In this document: one piece after another, positions 8,808 through 13,531 of the stretch | How the letters are laid out: each line of letters begins with the position of its first letter | Position numbering within the stretch: the first letter of the stretch is position 1 | NCBI GenBank assembly: GCA_900553905.1 | Contig: USFL01000014.1 | Location: 1-13,531 of the forward strand | DNA: 13,531 nt | DNA from: an uncultured Eubacteriales bacterium | GTDB lineage: Bacteria; Bacillota; Clostridia; Christensenellales; Aristaeellaceae | Direction: 5' to 3' | Program-made: the position numbers and the translations under genes | The notes under the pieces: generated by a model | The model's database searches: none | What the model saw: only the letters and a program-made list of their open reading frames with translations | Told to the model about the DNA's origin: nothing

Positions 8808-9182
8808 AATACCGCCGTTTCCACCGAAAAGGCCCCCGCCGCCATCGGCCCCTATTCGCAGGCCGTGCAGGCCGGAAATACCGTCTATGTCTCCGGCCAG
8901 CTTCCCATCGACCCCGCCACCGGCGCGTTTGCCGGCGAGGACATCCGCGCGCAGACCCGCCAGTCGCTCACCAACATCCGCTCCATCCTTGAGGCCGTGG
9001 GCGCGGATATGTCCAAGGTCGTCAAGACGACGGTGCTTCTCAAAAACATCGCGGATTTTGCTGCGATGAACGAGGTTTACGCGGAGTTCTTCGCCGCGCC
9101 CTATCCCGCCCGCGCCGCGTTCCAGGTGGCCGCGCTGCCAAAGGACGCGCTGGTGGAGATCGAGTGCGTGGCGGTGATCTGA
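8805..9182 (+). CDS. ridA: RidA-family enamine/imine deaminase
   Basis: This 125-residue protein is of standard length for the trimeric RidA (YjgF/YER057c/UK114) family, which hydrolyses reactive enamines and imines such as 2-aminoacrylate to ketoacid and ammonia. Family blocks are AIGPYSQAV near the N-terminus, [11 protein letters not shown], and the C-terminal [21 protein letters not shown]103 corresponds by motif to the substrate-carboxylate Arg105 of the E. coli protein, and the acidic residue of VEIE follows, so it looks like an active RidA rather than a Rid1-7 variant. It lies 29 bases after the deacylase gene. Since diaminopropionate ammonia-lyase in the same operon releases 2-aminoacrylate, a protective role in this pathway is a direct and plausible link. 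Confidence 0.95.
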   Translation: MNTAVSTEKAPAAIGPYSQAVQAGNTVYVSGQLPIDPATGAFAGEDIRAQTRQSLTNIRSILEAVGADMSKVVKTTVLLKNIADFAAMNEVYAEFFAAPYPARAAFQVAALPKDALVEIECVAVI

Positions 9183-9184
9183 CC

Positions 9185-9221
9185 GGGCATCGCGCGGCCT
9201 GCGCGGCCGCGCGCCCTTTTT
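9185..9221 (+). terminator. Intra-operon intrinsic terminator or attenuator between ridA and nfnA
   Basis: GGGC (9185-9188), a 3-base bulge and GCGCGGCC (9192-9199) pair with GGCCGCGC GCCC (9205-9216) around a 5-base loop, giving 12 pairs that are almost all G-C. Five T residues follow directly (9217-9221). The T run is short, and only 18 bases separate it from the nfnA start, too few for a promoter, so partial termination or 3'-end protection of the upstream transcript is likelier than a full stop. Confidence 0.7.
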
Positions 9222-9239
9222 AGAAAGCGGAGGAGCAAG

Positions 9240-10082
9240 ATGTACAGAATTGTGGAAAAAGAGGCGCTCAACCCCACGGTGACCCGCATGGTCATCGAGG
9301 CGCCGCTGGTGGCCCGCAAGGCCCAGCCTGGGCAGTTCATCATCTTCCGAGCGTCGGAGGACGGCGAACGCGTGCCGCTGACGATTGCGGATGACGACCG
9401 GGAAAAGGGCACCGTGACGATCATCTTCCAGATCGTAGGGGCCGCGACCATGGAGCTCAACGCCCTTGAGCAGGGCGACGGCCTGCCCGACTTCGTGGGT
9501 CCGCTGGGCAAGCCCAGCGATCTGGAGGGGCTGAAGAAGGTGGCGGTCGTGGGCGGCGGCGTGGGGTGCGCCATCGCCTATCCCACGGCCAAGCGCCTGC
9601 ATGAGCTGGGCGCGGAGGTCCATTCGGTGGTGGGCTTTCGCGGCCGCGATCTGGTGATTCTGGAAAAGGAGTTTTCCGACGTTTCGGACCGTCTGGTCAT
9701 GATGACCGACGATGGCAGCTACGGCGAAAAGGGCCTGGTCACCAACGCGCTGGAAAGGCTCATCCAGGAGGGCAACCGCTACGACGAGGTCATCGCCATC
9801 GGCCCGCTGGTCATGATGAAATTCGTGTGCAAGGTGACGGAGAAATACGGCGTCAAAACCACCGTCTCCATGAACCCCATCATGATCGACGGCACCGGCA
9901 TGTGCGGTGGTTGCCGCCTCACCGTTGGCGGGCAGACGAAGTTTGCCTGCGTGGACGGCCCGGACTTTGACGGGCATCAGGTGGACTTTGACGAGGCGAT
10001 GCAGCGCGGGGGAATGTACCGCGACTTTGAGGTGCACGCGCGCGAGGCCGCCTGCAACCTGTTGAAGAAGGAGGCGGAGTGA
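9240..10082 (+). CDS. nfnA: NfnA-type subunit: FAD/NAD(H)- and [2Fe-2S]-binding oxidoreductase subunit
   Basis: This 280-residue protein is the small subunit of a NADH-dependent reduced ferredoxin:NADP+ oxidoreductase, related to the electron-transfer subunit of dihydroorotate dehydrogenase B. Residues 1 to about 100 form the FAD-binding barrel (RVPLTIADDD flavin block). A Rossmann motif VAVVGGGVGC near residue 100 binds NAD(H). The C-terminal cluster motif reads D217-x4-C222-x2-C225-x11-C237, an aspartate in place of the first cysteine of the classical pattern; the Thermotoga maritima NfnA cluster is likewise held by one Asp and three Cys, which favours Nfn over a PyrK protein. GGAGG (9229-9233) precedes the ATG. 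It is followed by nfnB with a single base between them. SudB (sulfide dehydrogenase) is an older name for close relatives. Confidence 0.9.
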   Translation: MYRIVEKEALNPTVTRMVIEAPLVARKAQPGQFIIFRASEDGERVPLTIADDDREKGTVTIIFQIVGAATMELNALEQGDGLPDFVGPLGKPSDLEGLKKVAVVGGGVGCAIAYPTAKRLHELGAEVHSVVGFRGRDLVILEKEFSDVSDRLVMMTDDGSYGEKGLVTNALERLIQEGNRYDEVIAIGPLVMMKFVCKVTEKYGVKTTVSMNPIMIDGTGMCGGCRLTVGGQTKFACVDGPDFDGHQVDFDEAMQRGGMYRDFEVHAREAACNLLKKEAE

Positions 10083-10083
10083 G

Positions 10084-11475
10084 ATGCCCAACATGGACCC
10101 CCAAAAATGTCCCATGCCCGTGCAGGAGCCCGAGGCGCGCATCCGAAATTTCTCCGAGGTGGCGCTGGGATATACCTATGAGATGGCGGTAGGGGAGGCC
10201 AGGCGCTGCCTGAGCTGCAAAAACAAGCCCTGCGTATCGGGCTGCCCGGTGGGCATCGACATTCCCGCCTTTATCGCGCGCGTCGCGGCGGAGGATTTGG
10301 AGGGCGCCTGGGAGGTACTCAACGCCTCCACGGCGCTGCCGGCGGTGTGCGGACGCGTCTGCCCGCAGGAAAACCAGTGCGAGGGCAAGTGCGTGCGCGG
10401 CATCAAGGGCGAGCCGGTGGGCATCGGCCGCCTGGAGCGCTTCGTGGCCGACTGGCACCGCGAGCATACCGACGCGAAGCCCGAGATTCCCGCGCAAAAC
10501 GGCCACAAGGTAGCCGTGATCGGCTCCGGGCCCTCCAGCCTCACGGCGGCGGGCGAGCTGGCCAAAGCGGGCTACAAGGTGACGGTGTACGAGGCGCTGC
10601 ATACGCCGGGCGGCGTGCTGGTTTACGGCATCCCGGAATTCCGCCTGCCCAAGGACATCGTGCGCCGGGAGATCGACGGCCTGCGCCAGATCGGCGTGGA
10701 TATCGAAACCAACGTCGTCGTCGGCAAGACCGTCACCATTGACGAGCTGTTTGACATGGGCAACGAGGCGGTCTTTATCGGCTCCGGCGCGGGCCTGCCC
10801 CGCTTTATGGGCATTCCGGGCGAGAGCCTCAACGGCGTGTACTCCGCCAACGAGTTCCTCACCCGCATCAACCTCATGAAGGCATACAGGGACAATGCCA
10901 AGACCCCCGTTCAGCACGCCAGAAACGTGGCGGTCGTGGGCGGCGGCAACGTGGCCATGGACGCGGCCCGCTGCGCCAAGCGGCTGGGCGCCGAAAACGT
11001 CTACATCGTCTACCGGCGCGGCATGGAGGAGATGCCCGCGCGCCGGGAAGAGGTCGAGCACGCGCAGGAGGAGGGCATCATCTTCCGCACCCTGTGCAAT
11101 CCTATCGAGGTGCTGGGCGACGACAAGGGCCGCGTAAAGGGCATGATCTGCCAGGAGATGGAGCTGGGTGAGCCGGACGCCTCCGGCCGCCGCCGGCCGG
11201 TGCCCAAGGAGGGCAGCACCTTCACGCTGGAGGTGGACTGCATGGTCATGTCCATCGGTACCAGCCCCAACCCGCTCATCCGCTCGACCACGCCGGGCCT
11301 GGAAACCAACCGGCACGGCTGCATCATCACAAACGGCGACGACGGGCTGACCACGCGCGAGGCCGTCTACGCGGGCGGCGACGCCGTGACCGGCGCGGCC
11401 ACCGTCATCCTCGCCATGGGCGCGGGCAAGCAGGCCGCCAGGGCGATTGACCGGTACATCAAAGGCAAGGCCTGA
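10084..11475 (+). CDS. nfnB: NfnB-type subunit: glutamate synthase beta-like FAD/NADPH protein with two [4Fe-4S] clusters
   Basis: This 463-residue large subunit binds NADP(H) and the bifurcating FAD. The N-terminal domain holds two cysteine groups for [4Fe-4S] clusters (C42, C45, C50, C54 and C89, C93, C99, C103). An FAD Rossmann motif follows (AVIGSGPSSLTAA, with Ser where the family usually has Ala-Gly), then an NADPH Rossmann motif (VVGGGNVAMDAARCAKRLGA), and the C-terminal FAD block YAGGDAVTGAATVILAMGAGK. Length and domain order match NfnB and the GltD small subunit; the adjacent nfnA-like gene, and the absence of a gltB-type gene, favour NfnB. AAGGAGG (10068-10074) lies inside the end of nfnA. 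The complex would exchange electrons between ferredoxin, NADH and NADPH, useful alongside a redox-active purine pathway. It is the last protein gene of the run. Confidence 0.9.
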   Translation: MPNMDPQKCPMPVQEPEARIRNFSEVALGYTYEMAVGEARRCLSCKNKPCVSGCPVGIDIPAFIARVAAEDLEGAWEVLNASTALPAVCGRVCPQENQCEGKCVRGIKGEPVGIGRLERFVADWHREHTDAKPEIPAQNGHKVAVIGSGPSSLTAAGELAKAGYKVTVYEALHTPGGVLVYGIPEFRLPKDIVRREIDGLRQIGVDIETNVVVGKTVTIDELFDMGNEAVFIGSGAGLPRFMGIPGESLNGVYSANEFLTRINLMKAYRDNAKTPVQHARNVAVVGGGNVAMDAARCAKRLGAENVYIVYRRGMEEMPARREEVEHAQEEGIIFRTLCNPIEVLGDDKGRVKGMICQEMELGEPDASGRRRPVPKEGSTFTLEVDCMVMSIGTSPNPLIRSTTPGLETNRHGCIITNGDDGLTTREAVYAGGDAVTGAATVILAMGAGKQAARAIDRYIKGKA

Positions 11476-11506
11476 CGCCAGGGAGCCAAGCGCCGCCCCG
11501 TCAGGC
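11470..11506 (+). other. Inverted repeat overlapping the nfnB stop
   Basis: GCCTGACG (11470-11477) is matched by CGTCAGGC (11499-11506) with a 21-base loop. The left arm contains the stop codon. No T run follows, so it is not a standard terminator; it could stabilise the 3' end of the operon mRNA. Confidence 0.45.
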
Positions 11507-11546
11507 GCGACGTCTCGTTCCAAAAGGGGTTTTTGGGAGGACTTTC

Positions 11547-11580
11547 GCGGCCCTCCGCCGGAGATTCGGTGGAGGGTCGC
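11547..11580 (+). other. Strong 14-pair hairpin after the purine operon, lacking a T run
   Basis: GCGGCCCTCCGCCG (11547-11560) pairs with CGGTGGAGGGTCGC (11567-11580), with two G-U pairs and a 6-base loop. Only TT follows. On the other strand no T run follows either. It lies between the end of nfnB and the tRNA promoter, and may mark the operon 3' end through a Rho-type or processing mechanism. A smaller CCAAAA/TTTTGG hairpin lies just upstream (11520-11536). Confidence 0.6.
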
Positions 11581-11639
11581 TTGCCATCCCTGCCGGATTC
11601 GTTTAAAAAGGGCTCTTCGTTTTGATGGAAAATTTCCTC

Positions 11640-11668
11640 TTGACAACCGTCCCGGCCCATGCTATGAT
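11640..11668 (+). promoter_or_regulatory. Sigma-A/sigma-70 type promoter of the tRNA cluster
   Basis: A perfect TTGACA (11640-11645) and TATGAT (11663-11668) are separated by 17 bases. The region just upstream is A/T-rich compared with the surroundings. Transcription should begin near 11675 and run through the three tRNA genes. Confidence 0.88.
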
Positions 11669-11674
11669 ATCCCA

Positions 11675-11792
11675 CGTGGTTTGGACATCCCGGATGTGTC
11701 GCCGGAAGGGAATCCGTTACCAAGGCGTCCGGAGTTCGAGCCTTCGGCGGGTCGCCCGTCCCTGCTCCGTGGAGCAGGAGGACATGTCCTTT
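11675..11792 (+). other. Structured 5' leader of the tRNA transcript
   Basis: The roughly 118 bases between the expected start site and tRNA-Leu hold no gene. They contain ACATC/GATGT (11685-11697), CCGGA/TCCGG (11702-11732), a T-arm-like element at 11730-11746 (5 pairs around TTCGAGC), a perfect CCTGCTCC/GGAGCAGG repeat (11761-11778) and the 12-base palindrome AGGACATGTCCT (11779-11790) ending 2 bases before the tRNA. Some pairings exclude each other. Role unknown; RNA processing sites are possible. Confidence 0.5.
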
Positions 11793-11877
11793 GCGGGCGT
11801 GGCGGAATGGCAGACGCGCCAGACTTAGGATCTGGTGCCCCCGTGGCGTATGGGTTCAAGTCCCTTCGCCCGCACCA
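11793..11877 (+). tRNA. tRNA-Leu (anticodon TAG)
   Basis: The acceptor stem GCGGGCG/CGCCCGC is perfect, followed by discriminator A and an encoded CCA. The anticodon loop CTTAGGA (11824-11830) is closed by CCAGA/TCTGG and gives TAG at 11826-11828. A long variable arm and the 85-base length mark a class II tRNA; discriminator A suits leucine. The T-stem (11850-11854 with 11862-11866) has one T-T mismatch at its second pair. It reads CTA and other CTN codons. Confidence 0.96.
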
Positions 11878-11892
11878 TTTCAAGTGGAACGT

Positions 11893-11967
11893 GCGGTAGT
11901 AGCTCAGTGGTAGAGTGCCACCTTGCCAAGGTGGATGTCGCGAGTTCGAATCTCGTCTACCGCTCCA
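11893..11967 (+). tRNA. tRNA-Gly (anticodon GCC)
   Basis: The acceptor stem GCGGTAG/CTACCGC is perfect, followed by discriminator T and an encoded CCA. The loop TTGCCAA (11923-11929), closed by CCACC/GGTGG, gives anticodon GCC. The T-loop is TTCGAAT. It lies 15 bases after tRNA-Leu and reads the GGC/GGT codons that dominate the GC-rich genes around it. Confidence 0.97.
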
Positions 11968-12003
11968 CTTTTCTAAGGGGTCGAATGTCCAAACCATCTT
12001 CGG

Positions 12004-12077
12004 GCGGGTGTAGCTCAATGGTAGAGCCCCAGCCTTCCAAGCTGGTTACGTGGGTTCGATTCCCATCACCCGCTCCA
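12004..12077 (+). tRNA. tRNA-Gly (anticodon TCC)
   Basis: The acceptor stem GCGGGTG/CACCCGC is perfect, followed by discriminator T and an encoded CCA. The loop CTTCCAA (12034-12040), closed by CCAGC/GCTGG, gives anticodon TCC. It lies 36 bases after the other glycine tRNA; together the two cover all four glycine codons. Confidence 0.97.
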
Positions 12078-12087
12078 CTGAAAGAAT

Positions 12088-12131
12088 GCCCGGTATTGTT
12101 TCTCATCAGGGAAATGATGCCGGGCGTTTTT
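12088..12131 (+). terminator. Intrinsic terminator of the tRNA operon
   Basis: GCCCGGTATTGTTTC (12088-12102) pairs with GGGAAATGATGCCGGGC-side bases up to 12125, forming about 15 pairs including several G-U pairs, around a loop of about 8 bases. GTTTTT follows (12126-12131). It begins 10 bases after the last tRNA. Confidence 0.88.
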
Positions 12132-12156
12132 CTGCCCGTGAAGAGTTTTACACCCG

Positions 12157-12175
12157 GCAAGCGGCTTGCGTTTTT
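12157..12175 (+). terminator. Possible second, weaker terminator
   Basis: GCAAG (12157-12161) and CTTGC (12165-12169) form a short stem with a 3-base loop, followed by GTTTTT. The stem is small, so this may only back up the terminator 26 bases upstream and insulate the hisS promoter. Confidence 0.4.
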
Positions 12176-12191
12176 CTCGGCGCCCCAATCC

Positions 12192-12221
12192 TTGACAATC
12201 AAAGCGCGGCGCGTGTATAAT
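12192..12221 (+). promoter_or_regulatory. Promoter of hisS
   Basis: Perfect TTGACA (12192-12197) and TATAAT (12216-12221) boxes are separated by 18 bases. Expected transcription start is near 12228, leaving a leader of only about 40 bases, too short for the T-box riboswitch that controls hisS in some Bacillota. Confidence 0.88.
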
Positions 12222-12229
12222 TCAATCAT

Positions 12230-12247
12230 CTGTGGCTTTTTCCACAG
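12230..12247 (+). other. Small hairpin at the 5' end of the hisS mRNA
   Basis: CTGTGG (12230-12235) and CCACAG (12242-12247) pair around the loop CTTTTT. It falls at the predicted 5' end of the transcript, where a hairpin can protect mRNA from 5'-dependent decay. It does not sequester the ribosome site at 12258-12264. Confidence 0.5.
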
Positions 12248-12269
12248 ACGATTTGACGAGGTGAAGCAC

Positions 12270-13531
12270 ATGCTGAAGGTACTCAAGGGAATGAAGGACG
12301 TGCTTCCCGCCGAAAGCGCGCGATGGCGCGCCCTGGAGCGGGAGATGCGCAGGGCGGCCCTGACGGCCGGATACCGGGAAATCCGCACGCCCGTATTGGA
12401 GCATACGGAGCTTTTCGCACGTTCTGCGGGCGAGAGCAGCGACGTGGTCCGCAAGGAGATGTACACCTTTCTGGACAAGGGCGACCGTAGCGTGACCCTC
12501 AAGCCCGAAAGCACCGCCGGGGCCGTGCGCGCCTTTCTGGAAAGCGGCCTGTACGCGCAGGCGCTTCCCCTGAAAATGTACTATGTCAACGCGCCGCATT
12601 TCCGCTATGAGGCGCCGCAGTCCGGGCGGCTGCGCGAGCATCACCAGTTCGGCATGGAGTGCTTCGGCGCGGTTGAGCCCTCCGCGGACGCGGAGCTGAT
12701 CTGGCTGGTGGTCAGGCTTCTGTCCGATTTCGGGCTGAAAAACCTGTCCGTGCGCATCAACTCCATCGGCTGCCCCAACTGCCGTCCCGCGTACCAGAAG
12801 GCCTTCCGCGAATACCTCGCGGCCCGAAAGGACCGTCTGTGCCGCACCTGCCAGGAGCGTATGGAAATCAACCCCATGCGCACGCTGGACTGCAAGGAGG
12901 AGGGCTGCAAGCAGGCGCTGGCCGACGCGCCTGTGATGCTGGATCACCTGTGCGACGAATGCCGCGCGCATTTTGAGCTGCTCAAGAAATATCTGGACGA
13001 GGCGGGCATCCGCTACGCTGTGGACGCGCGCATCGTGCGCGGCCTGGACTATTATACCAAGACCGTTTTCGAGGTCATTACCGCTACGCCAAACGGCGAA
13101 CTCACCGTGTGCGGCGGCGGCCGCTATGACGGACTGGTGCAGGAGCTGGGCGGCCCGGCGATTCCGGCTGTCGGCTTCGGCATGGGCATCGAACGGGTGC
13201 TCATGCTGCTGGATGCGCTGGAGCCGGGGGAATGCCGCCTGCAAATGGACGACGAGACGCCGCAGGTCTTTGTCGCCTGCCTTGGCCGTCAGCTGTCGCT
13301 TAATGCATTTTCGCTGCTGCGCCGCTTCCGCGAGGCGGGCCTGCGCGCCGATATGGATCATCAGGCCCGCAGCCTCAAGGCGCAGTTCAAATACGCCGAC
13401 AAGCTGGGCGCGAAATACGTGGCCGTGCTGGGCGATGACGAGATCGAGCGCGGCGTGGTCAAGCTGCGCGACATGGCCACGCGCGAGGAATGGGAAGCGC
13501 CGCTGGAGACGGCGGCCGAAGCGCTCAAGGA
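12270..13531 (+). CDS. hisS: Histidyl-tRNA synthetase, 3' end cut by the window
   Basis: This class II synthetase charges tRNA-His. 420 residues are visible and the frame is still open at the edge; family length is about 410-430, so only the last residues are missing. It opens with the typical LKGMKDVLP block. Motif 2 is FRYEAPQSGRLREHHQFG with the invariant R112; the histidine-specific block RGLDYYTKTVFE carries R257 (Arg259 in E. coli), then GGGRYDGL and motif 3 GFGMGIERVLML. A Cys-rich insertion (CPNC, CRTC, DCKEEGC, CDEC, residues about 170-230) is common in Bacillota-type enzymes. The C-terminal anticodon-binding domain begins near residue 330. A115 stands where most relatives have Arg or Lys in the FRYExPQ motif. 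GAGGTGA (12258-12264) precedes the ATG. The gene has its own promoter and is unrelated in function to the upstream operon. Confidence 0.97.
   Translation, partial: MLKVLKGMKDVLPAESARWRALEREMRRAALTAGYREIRTPVLEHTELFARSAGESSDVVRKEMYTFLDKGDRSVTLKPESTAGAVRAFLESGLYAQALPLKMYYVNAPHFRYEAPQSGRLREHHQFGMECFGAVEPSADAELIWLVVRLLSDFGLKNLSVRINSIGCPNCRPAYQKAFREYLAARKDRLCRTCQERMEINPMRTLDCKEEGCKQALADAPVMLDHLCDECRAHFELLKKYLDEAGIRYAVDARIVRGLDYYTKTVFEVITATPNGELTVCGGGRYDGLVQELGGPAIPAVGFGMGIERVLMLLDALEPGECRLQMDDETPQVFVACLGRQLSLNAFSLLRRFREAGLRADMDHQARSLKAQFKYADKLGAKYVAVLGDDEIERGVVKLRDMATREEWEAPLETAAEALK

Noticed and set aside
11730..11753. A fourth, degenerate tRNA gene in the leader
   Set aside because: Only a T-arm-like stem-loop is visible; no matching 5' acceptor strand, D-arm or anticodon arm could be placed.
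11447..11899. A plus-strand frame running from the end of nfnB through tRNA-Leu
   Set aside because: It crosses the hairpins, the promoter and a clear tRNA gene and has no ribosome site or protein similarity.
11793..12077. The tRNA cluster as an integration site
   Set aside because: No integrase gene and no direct repeat of a tRNA 3' end was noticed nearby; the tRNA genes are intact and followed by a normal terminator.
1..13531. CRISPR arrays, insertion sequences, transposase genes or phage genes
   Set aside because: No regularly spaced direct repeats, transposase motifs or phage-like proteins were seen; the window is metabolic and housekeeping genes only.

Overview
The window is GC-rich and every gene lies on the plus strand. 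Spacing is tight, purine-rich AGGAGG-type ribosome sites precede almost every start, promoters are of the TTGACA/TATAAT type, and the tRNA genes encode their own CCA ends. Together with the gene content (a single-chain molybdenum hydroxylase, diaminopropionate ammonia-lyase, NfnAB), this suggests an anaerobic, probably gut-dwelling, GC-rich member of the Clostridia (Bacillota). That placement is inferred from sequence style and gene content only.

Region 1 (1 to 11475) is one long run of nine co-directional genes with gaps of 0 to 57 bases: the 3' part of a hydantoinase/dihydropyrimidinase (hyuA-like), a fused [2Fe-2S]/molybdopterin hydroxylase of the xanthine dehydrogenase family, an NCS2 xanthine/urate permease, diaminopropionate ammonia-lyase (ygeX/dpaL), the M20 hydrolase YgeY, an N-acyl-D-amino-acid deacylase-family amidohydrolase, RidA, and the two subunits of an NfnAB-type NADH-dependent ferredoxin:NADP+ oxidoreductase. 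The core (hyuA, xdh, permease, ygeX, ygeY) matches the gene set known from the E. coli xdh-yge-ygf region and from gut anaerobes that break down urate and other purines. The likely flow is purine import, hydroxylation at the Mo centre, ring opening by the cyclic amidohydrolase, removal of N-acyl or carbamoyl groups, and conversion of 2,3-diaminopropionate to pyruvate and ammonia. RidA would clear the reactive 2-aminoacrylate released in the last step, and NfnAB would balance ferredoxin, NADH and NADPH. A GC-rich hairpin with a short T run between ridA and nfnA may throttle transcription into the redox genes.

Region 2 (11476 to 12131) is a stable-RNA unit: a hairpin-rich spacer, a consensus promoter (TTGACA, 17-base spacer, TATGAT), a structured leader of about 120 bases, then tRNA-Leu(TAG), tRNA-Gly(GCC) and tRNA-Gly(TCC), closed by an intrinsic terminator and possibly a second weaker one.

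Region 3 (12132 to the end) is the histidyl-tRNA synthetase gene with its own near-perfect promoter and a very short leader that starts with a small hairpin. The gene runs off the right edge but is nearly complete.

The purine cluster is of a known kind. The less ordinary parts are the addition of the deacylase-family enzyme, RidA and NfnAB to it, and the RNA structures at the operon and tRNA boundaries.
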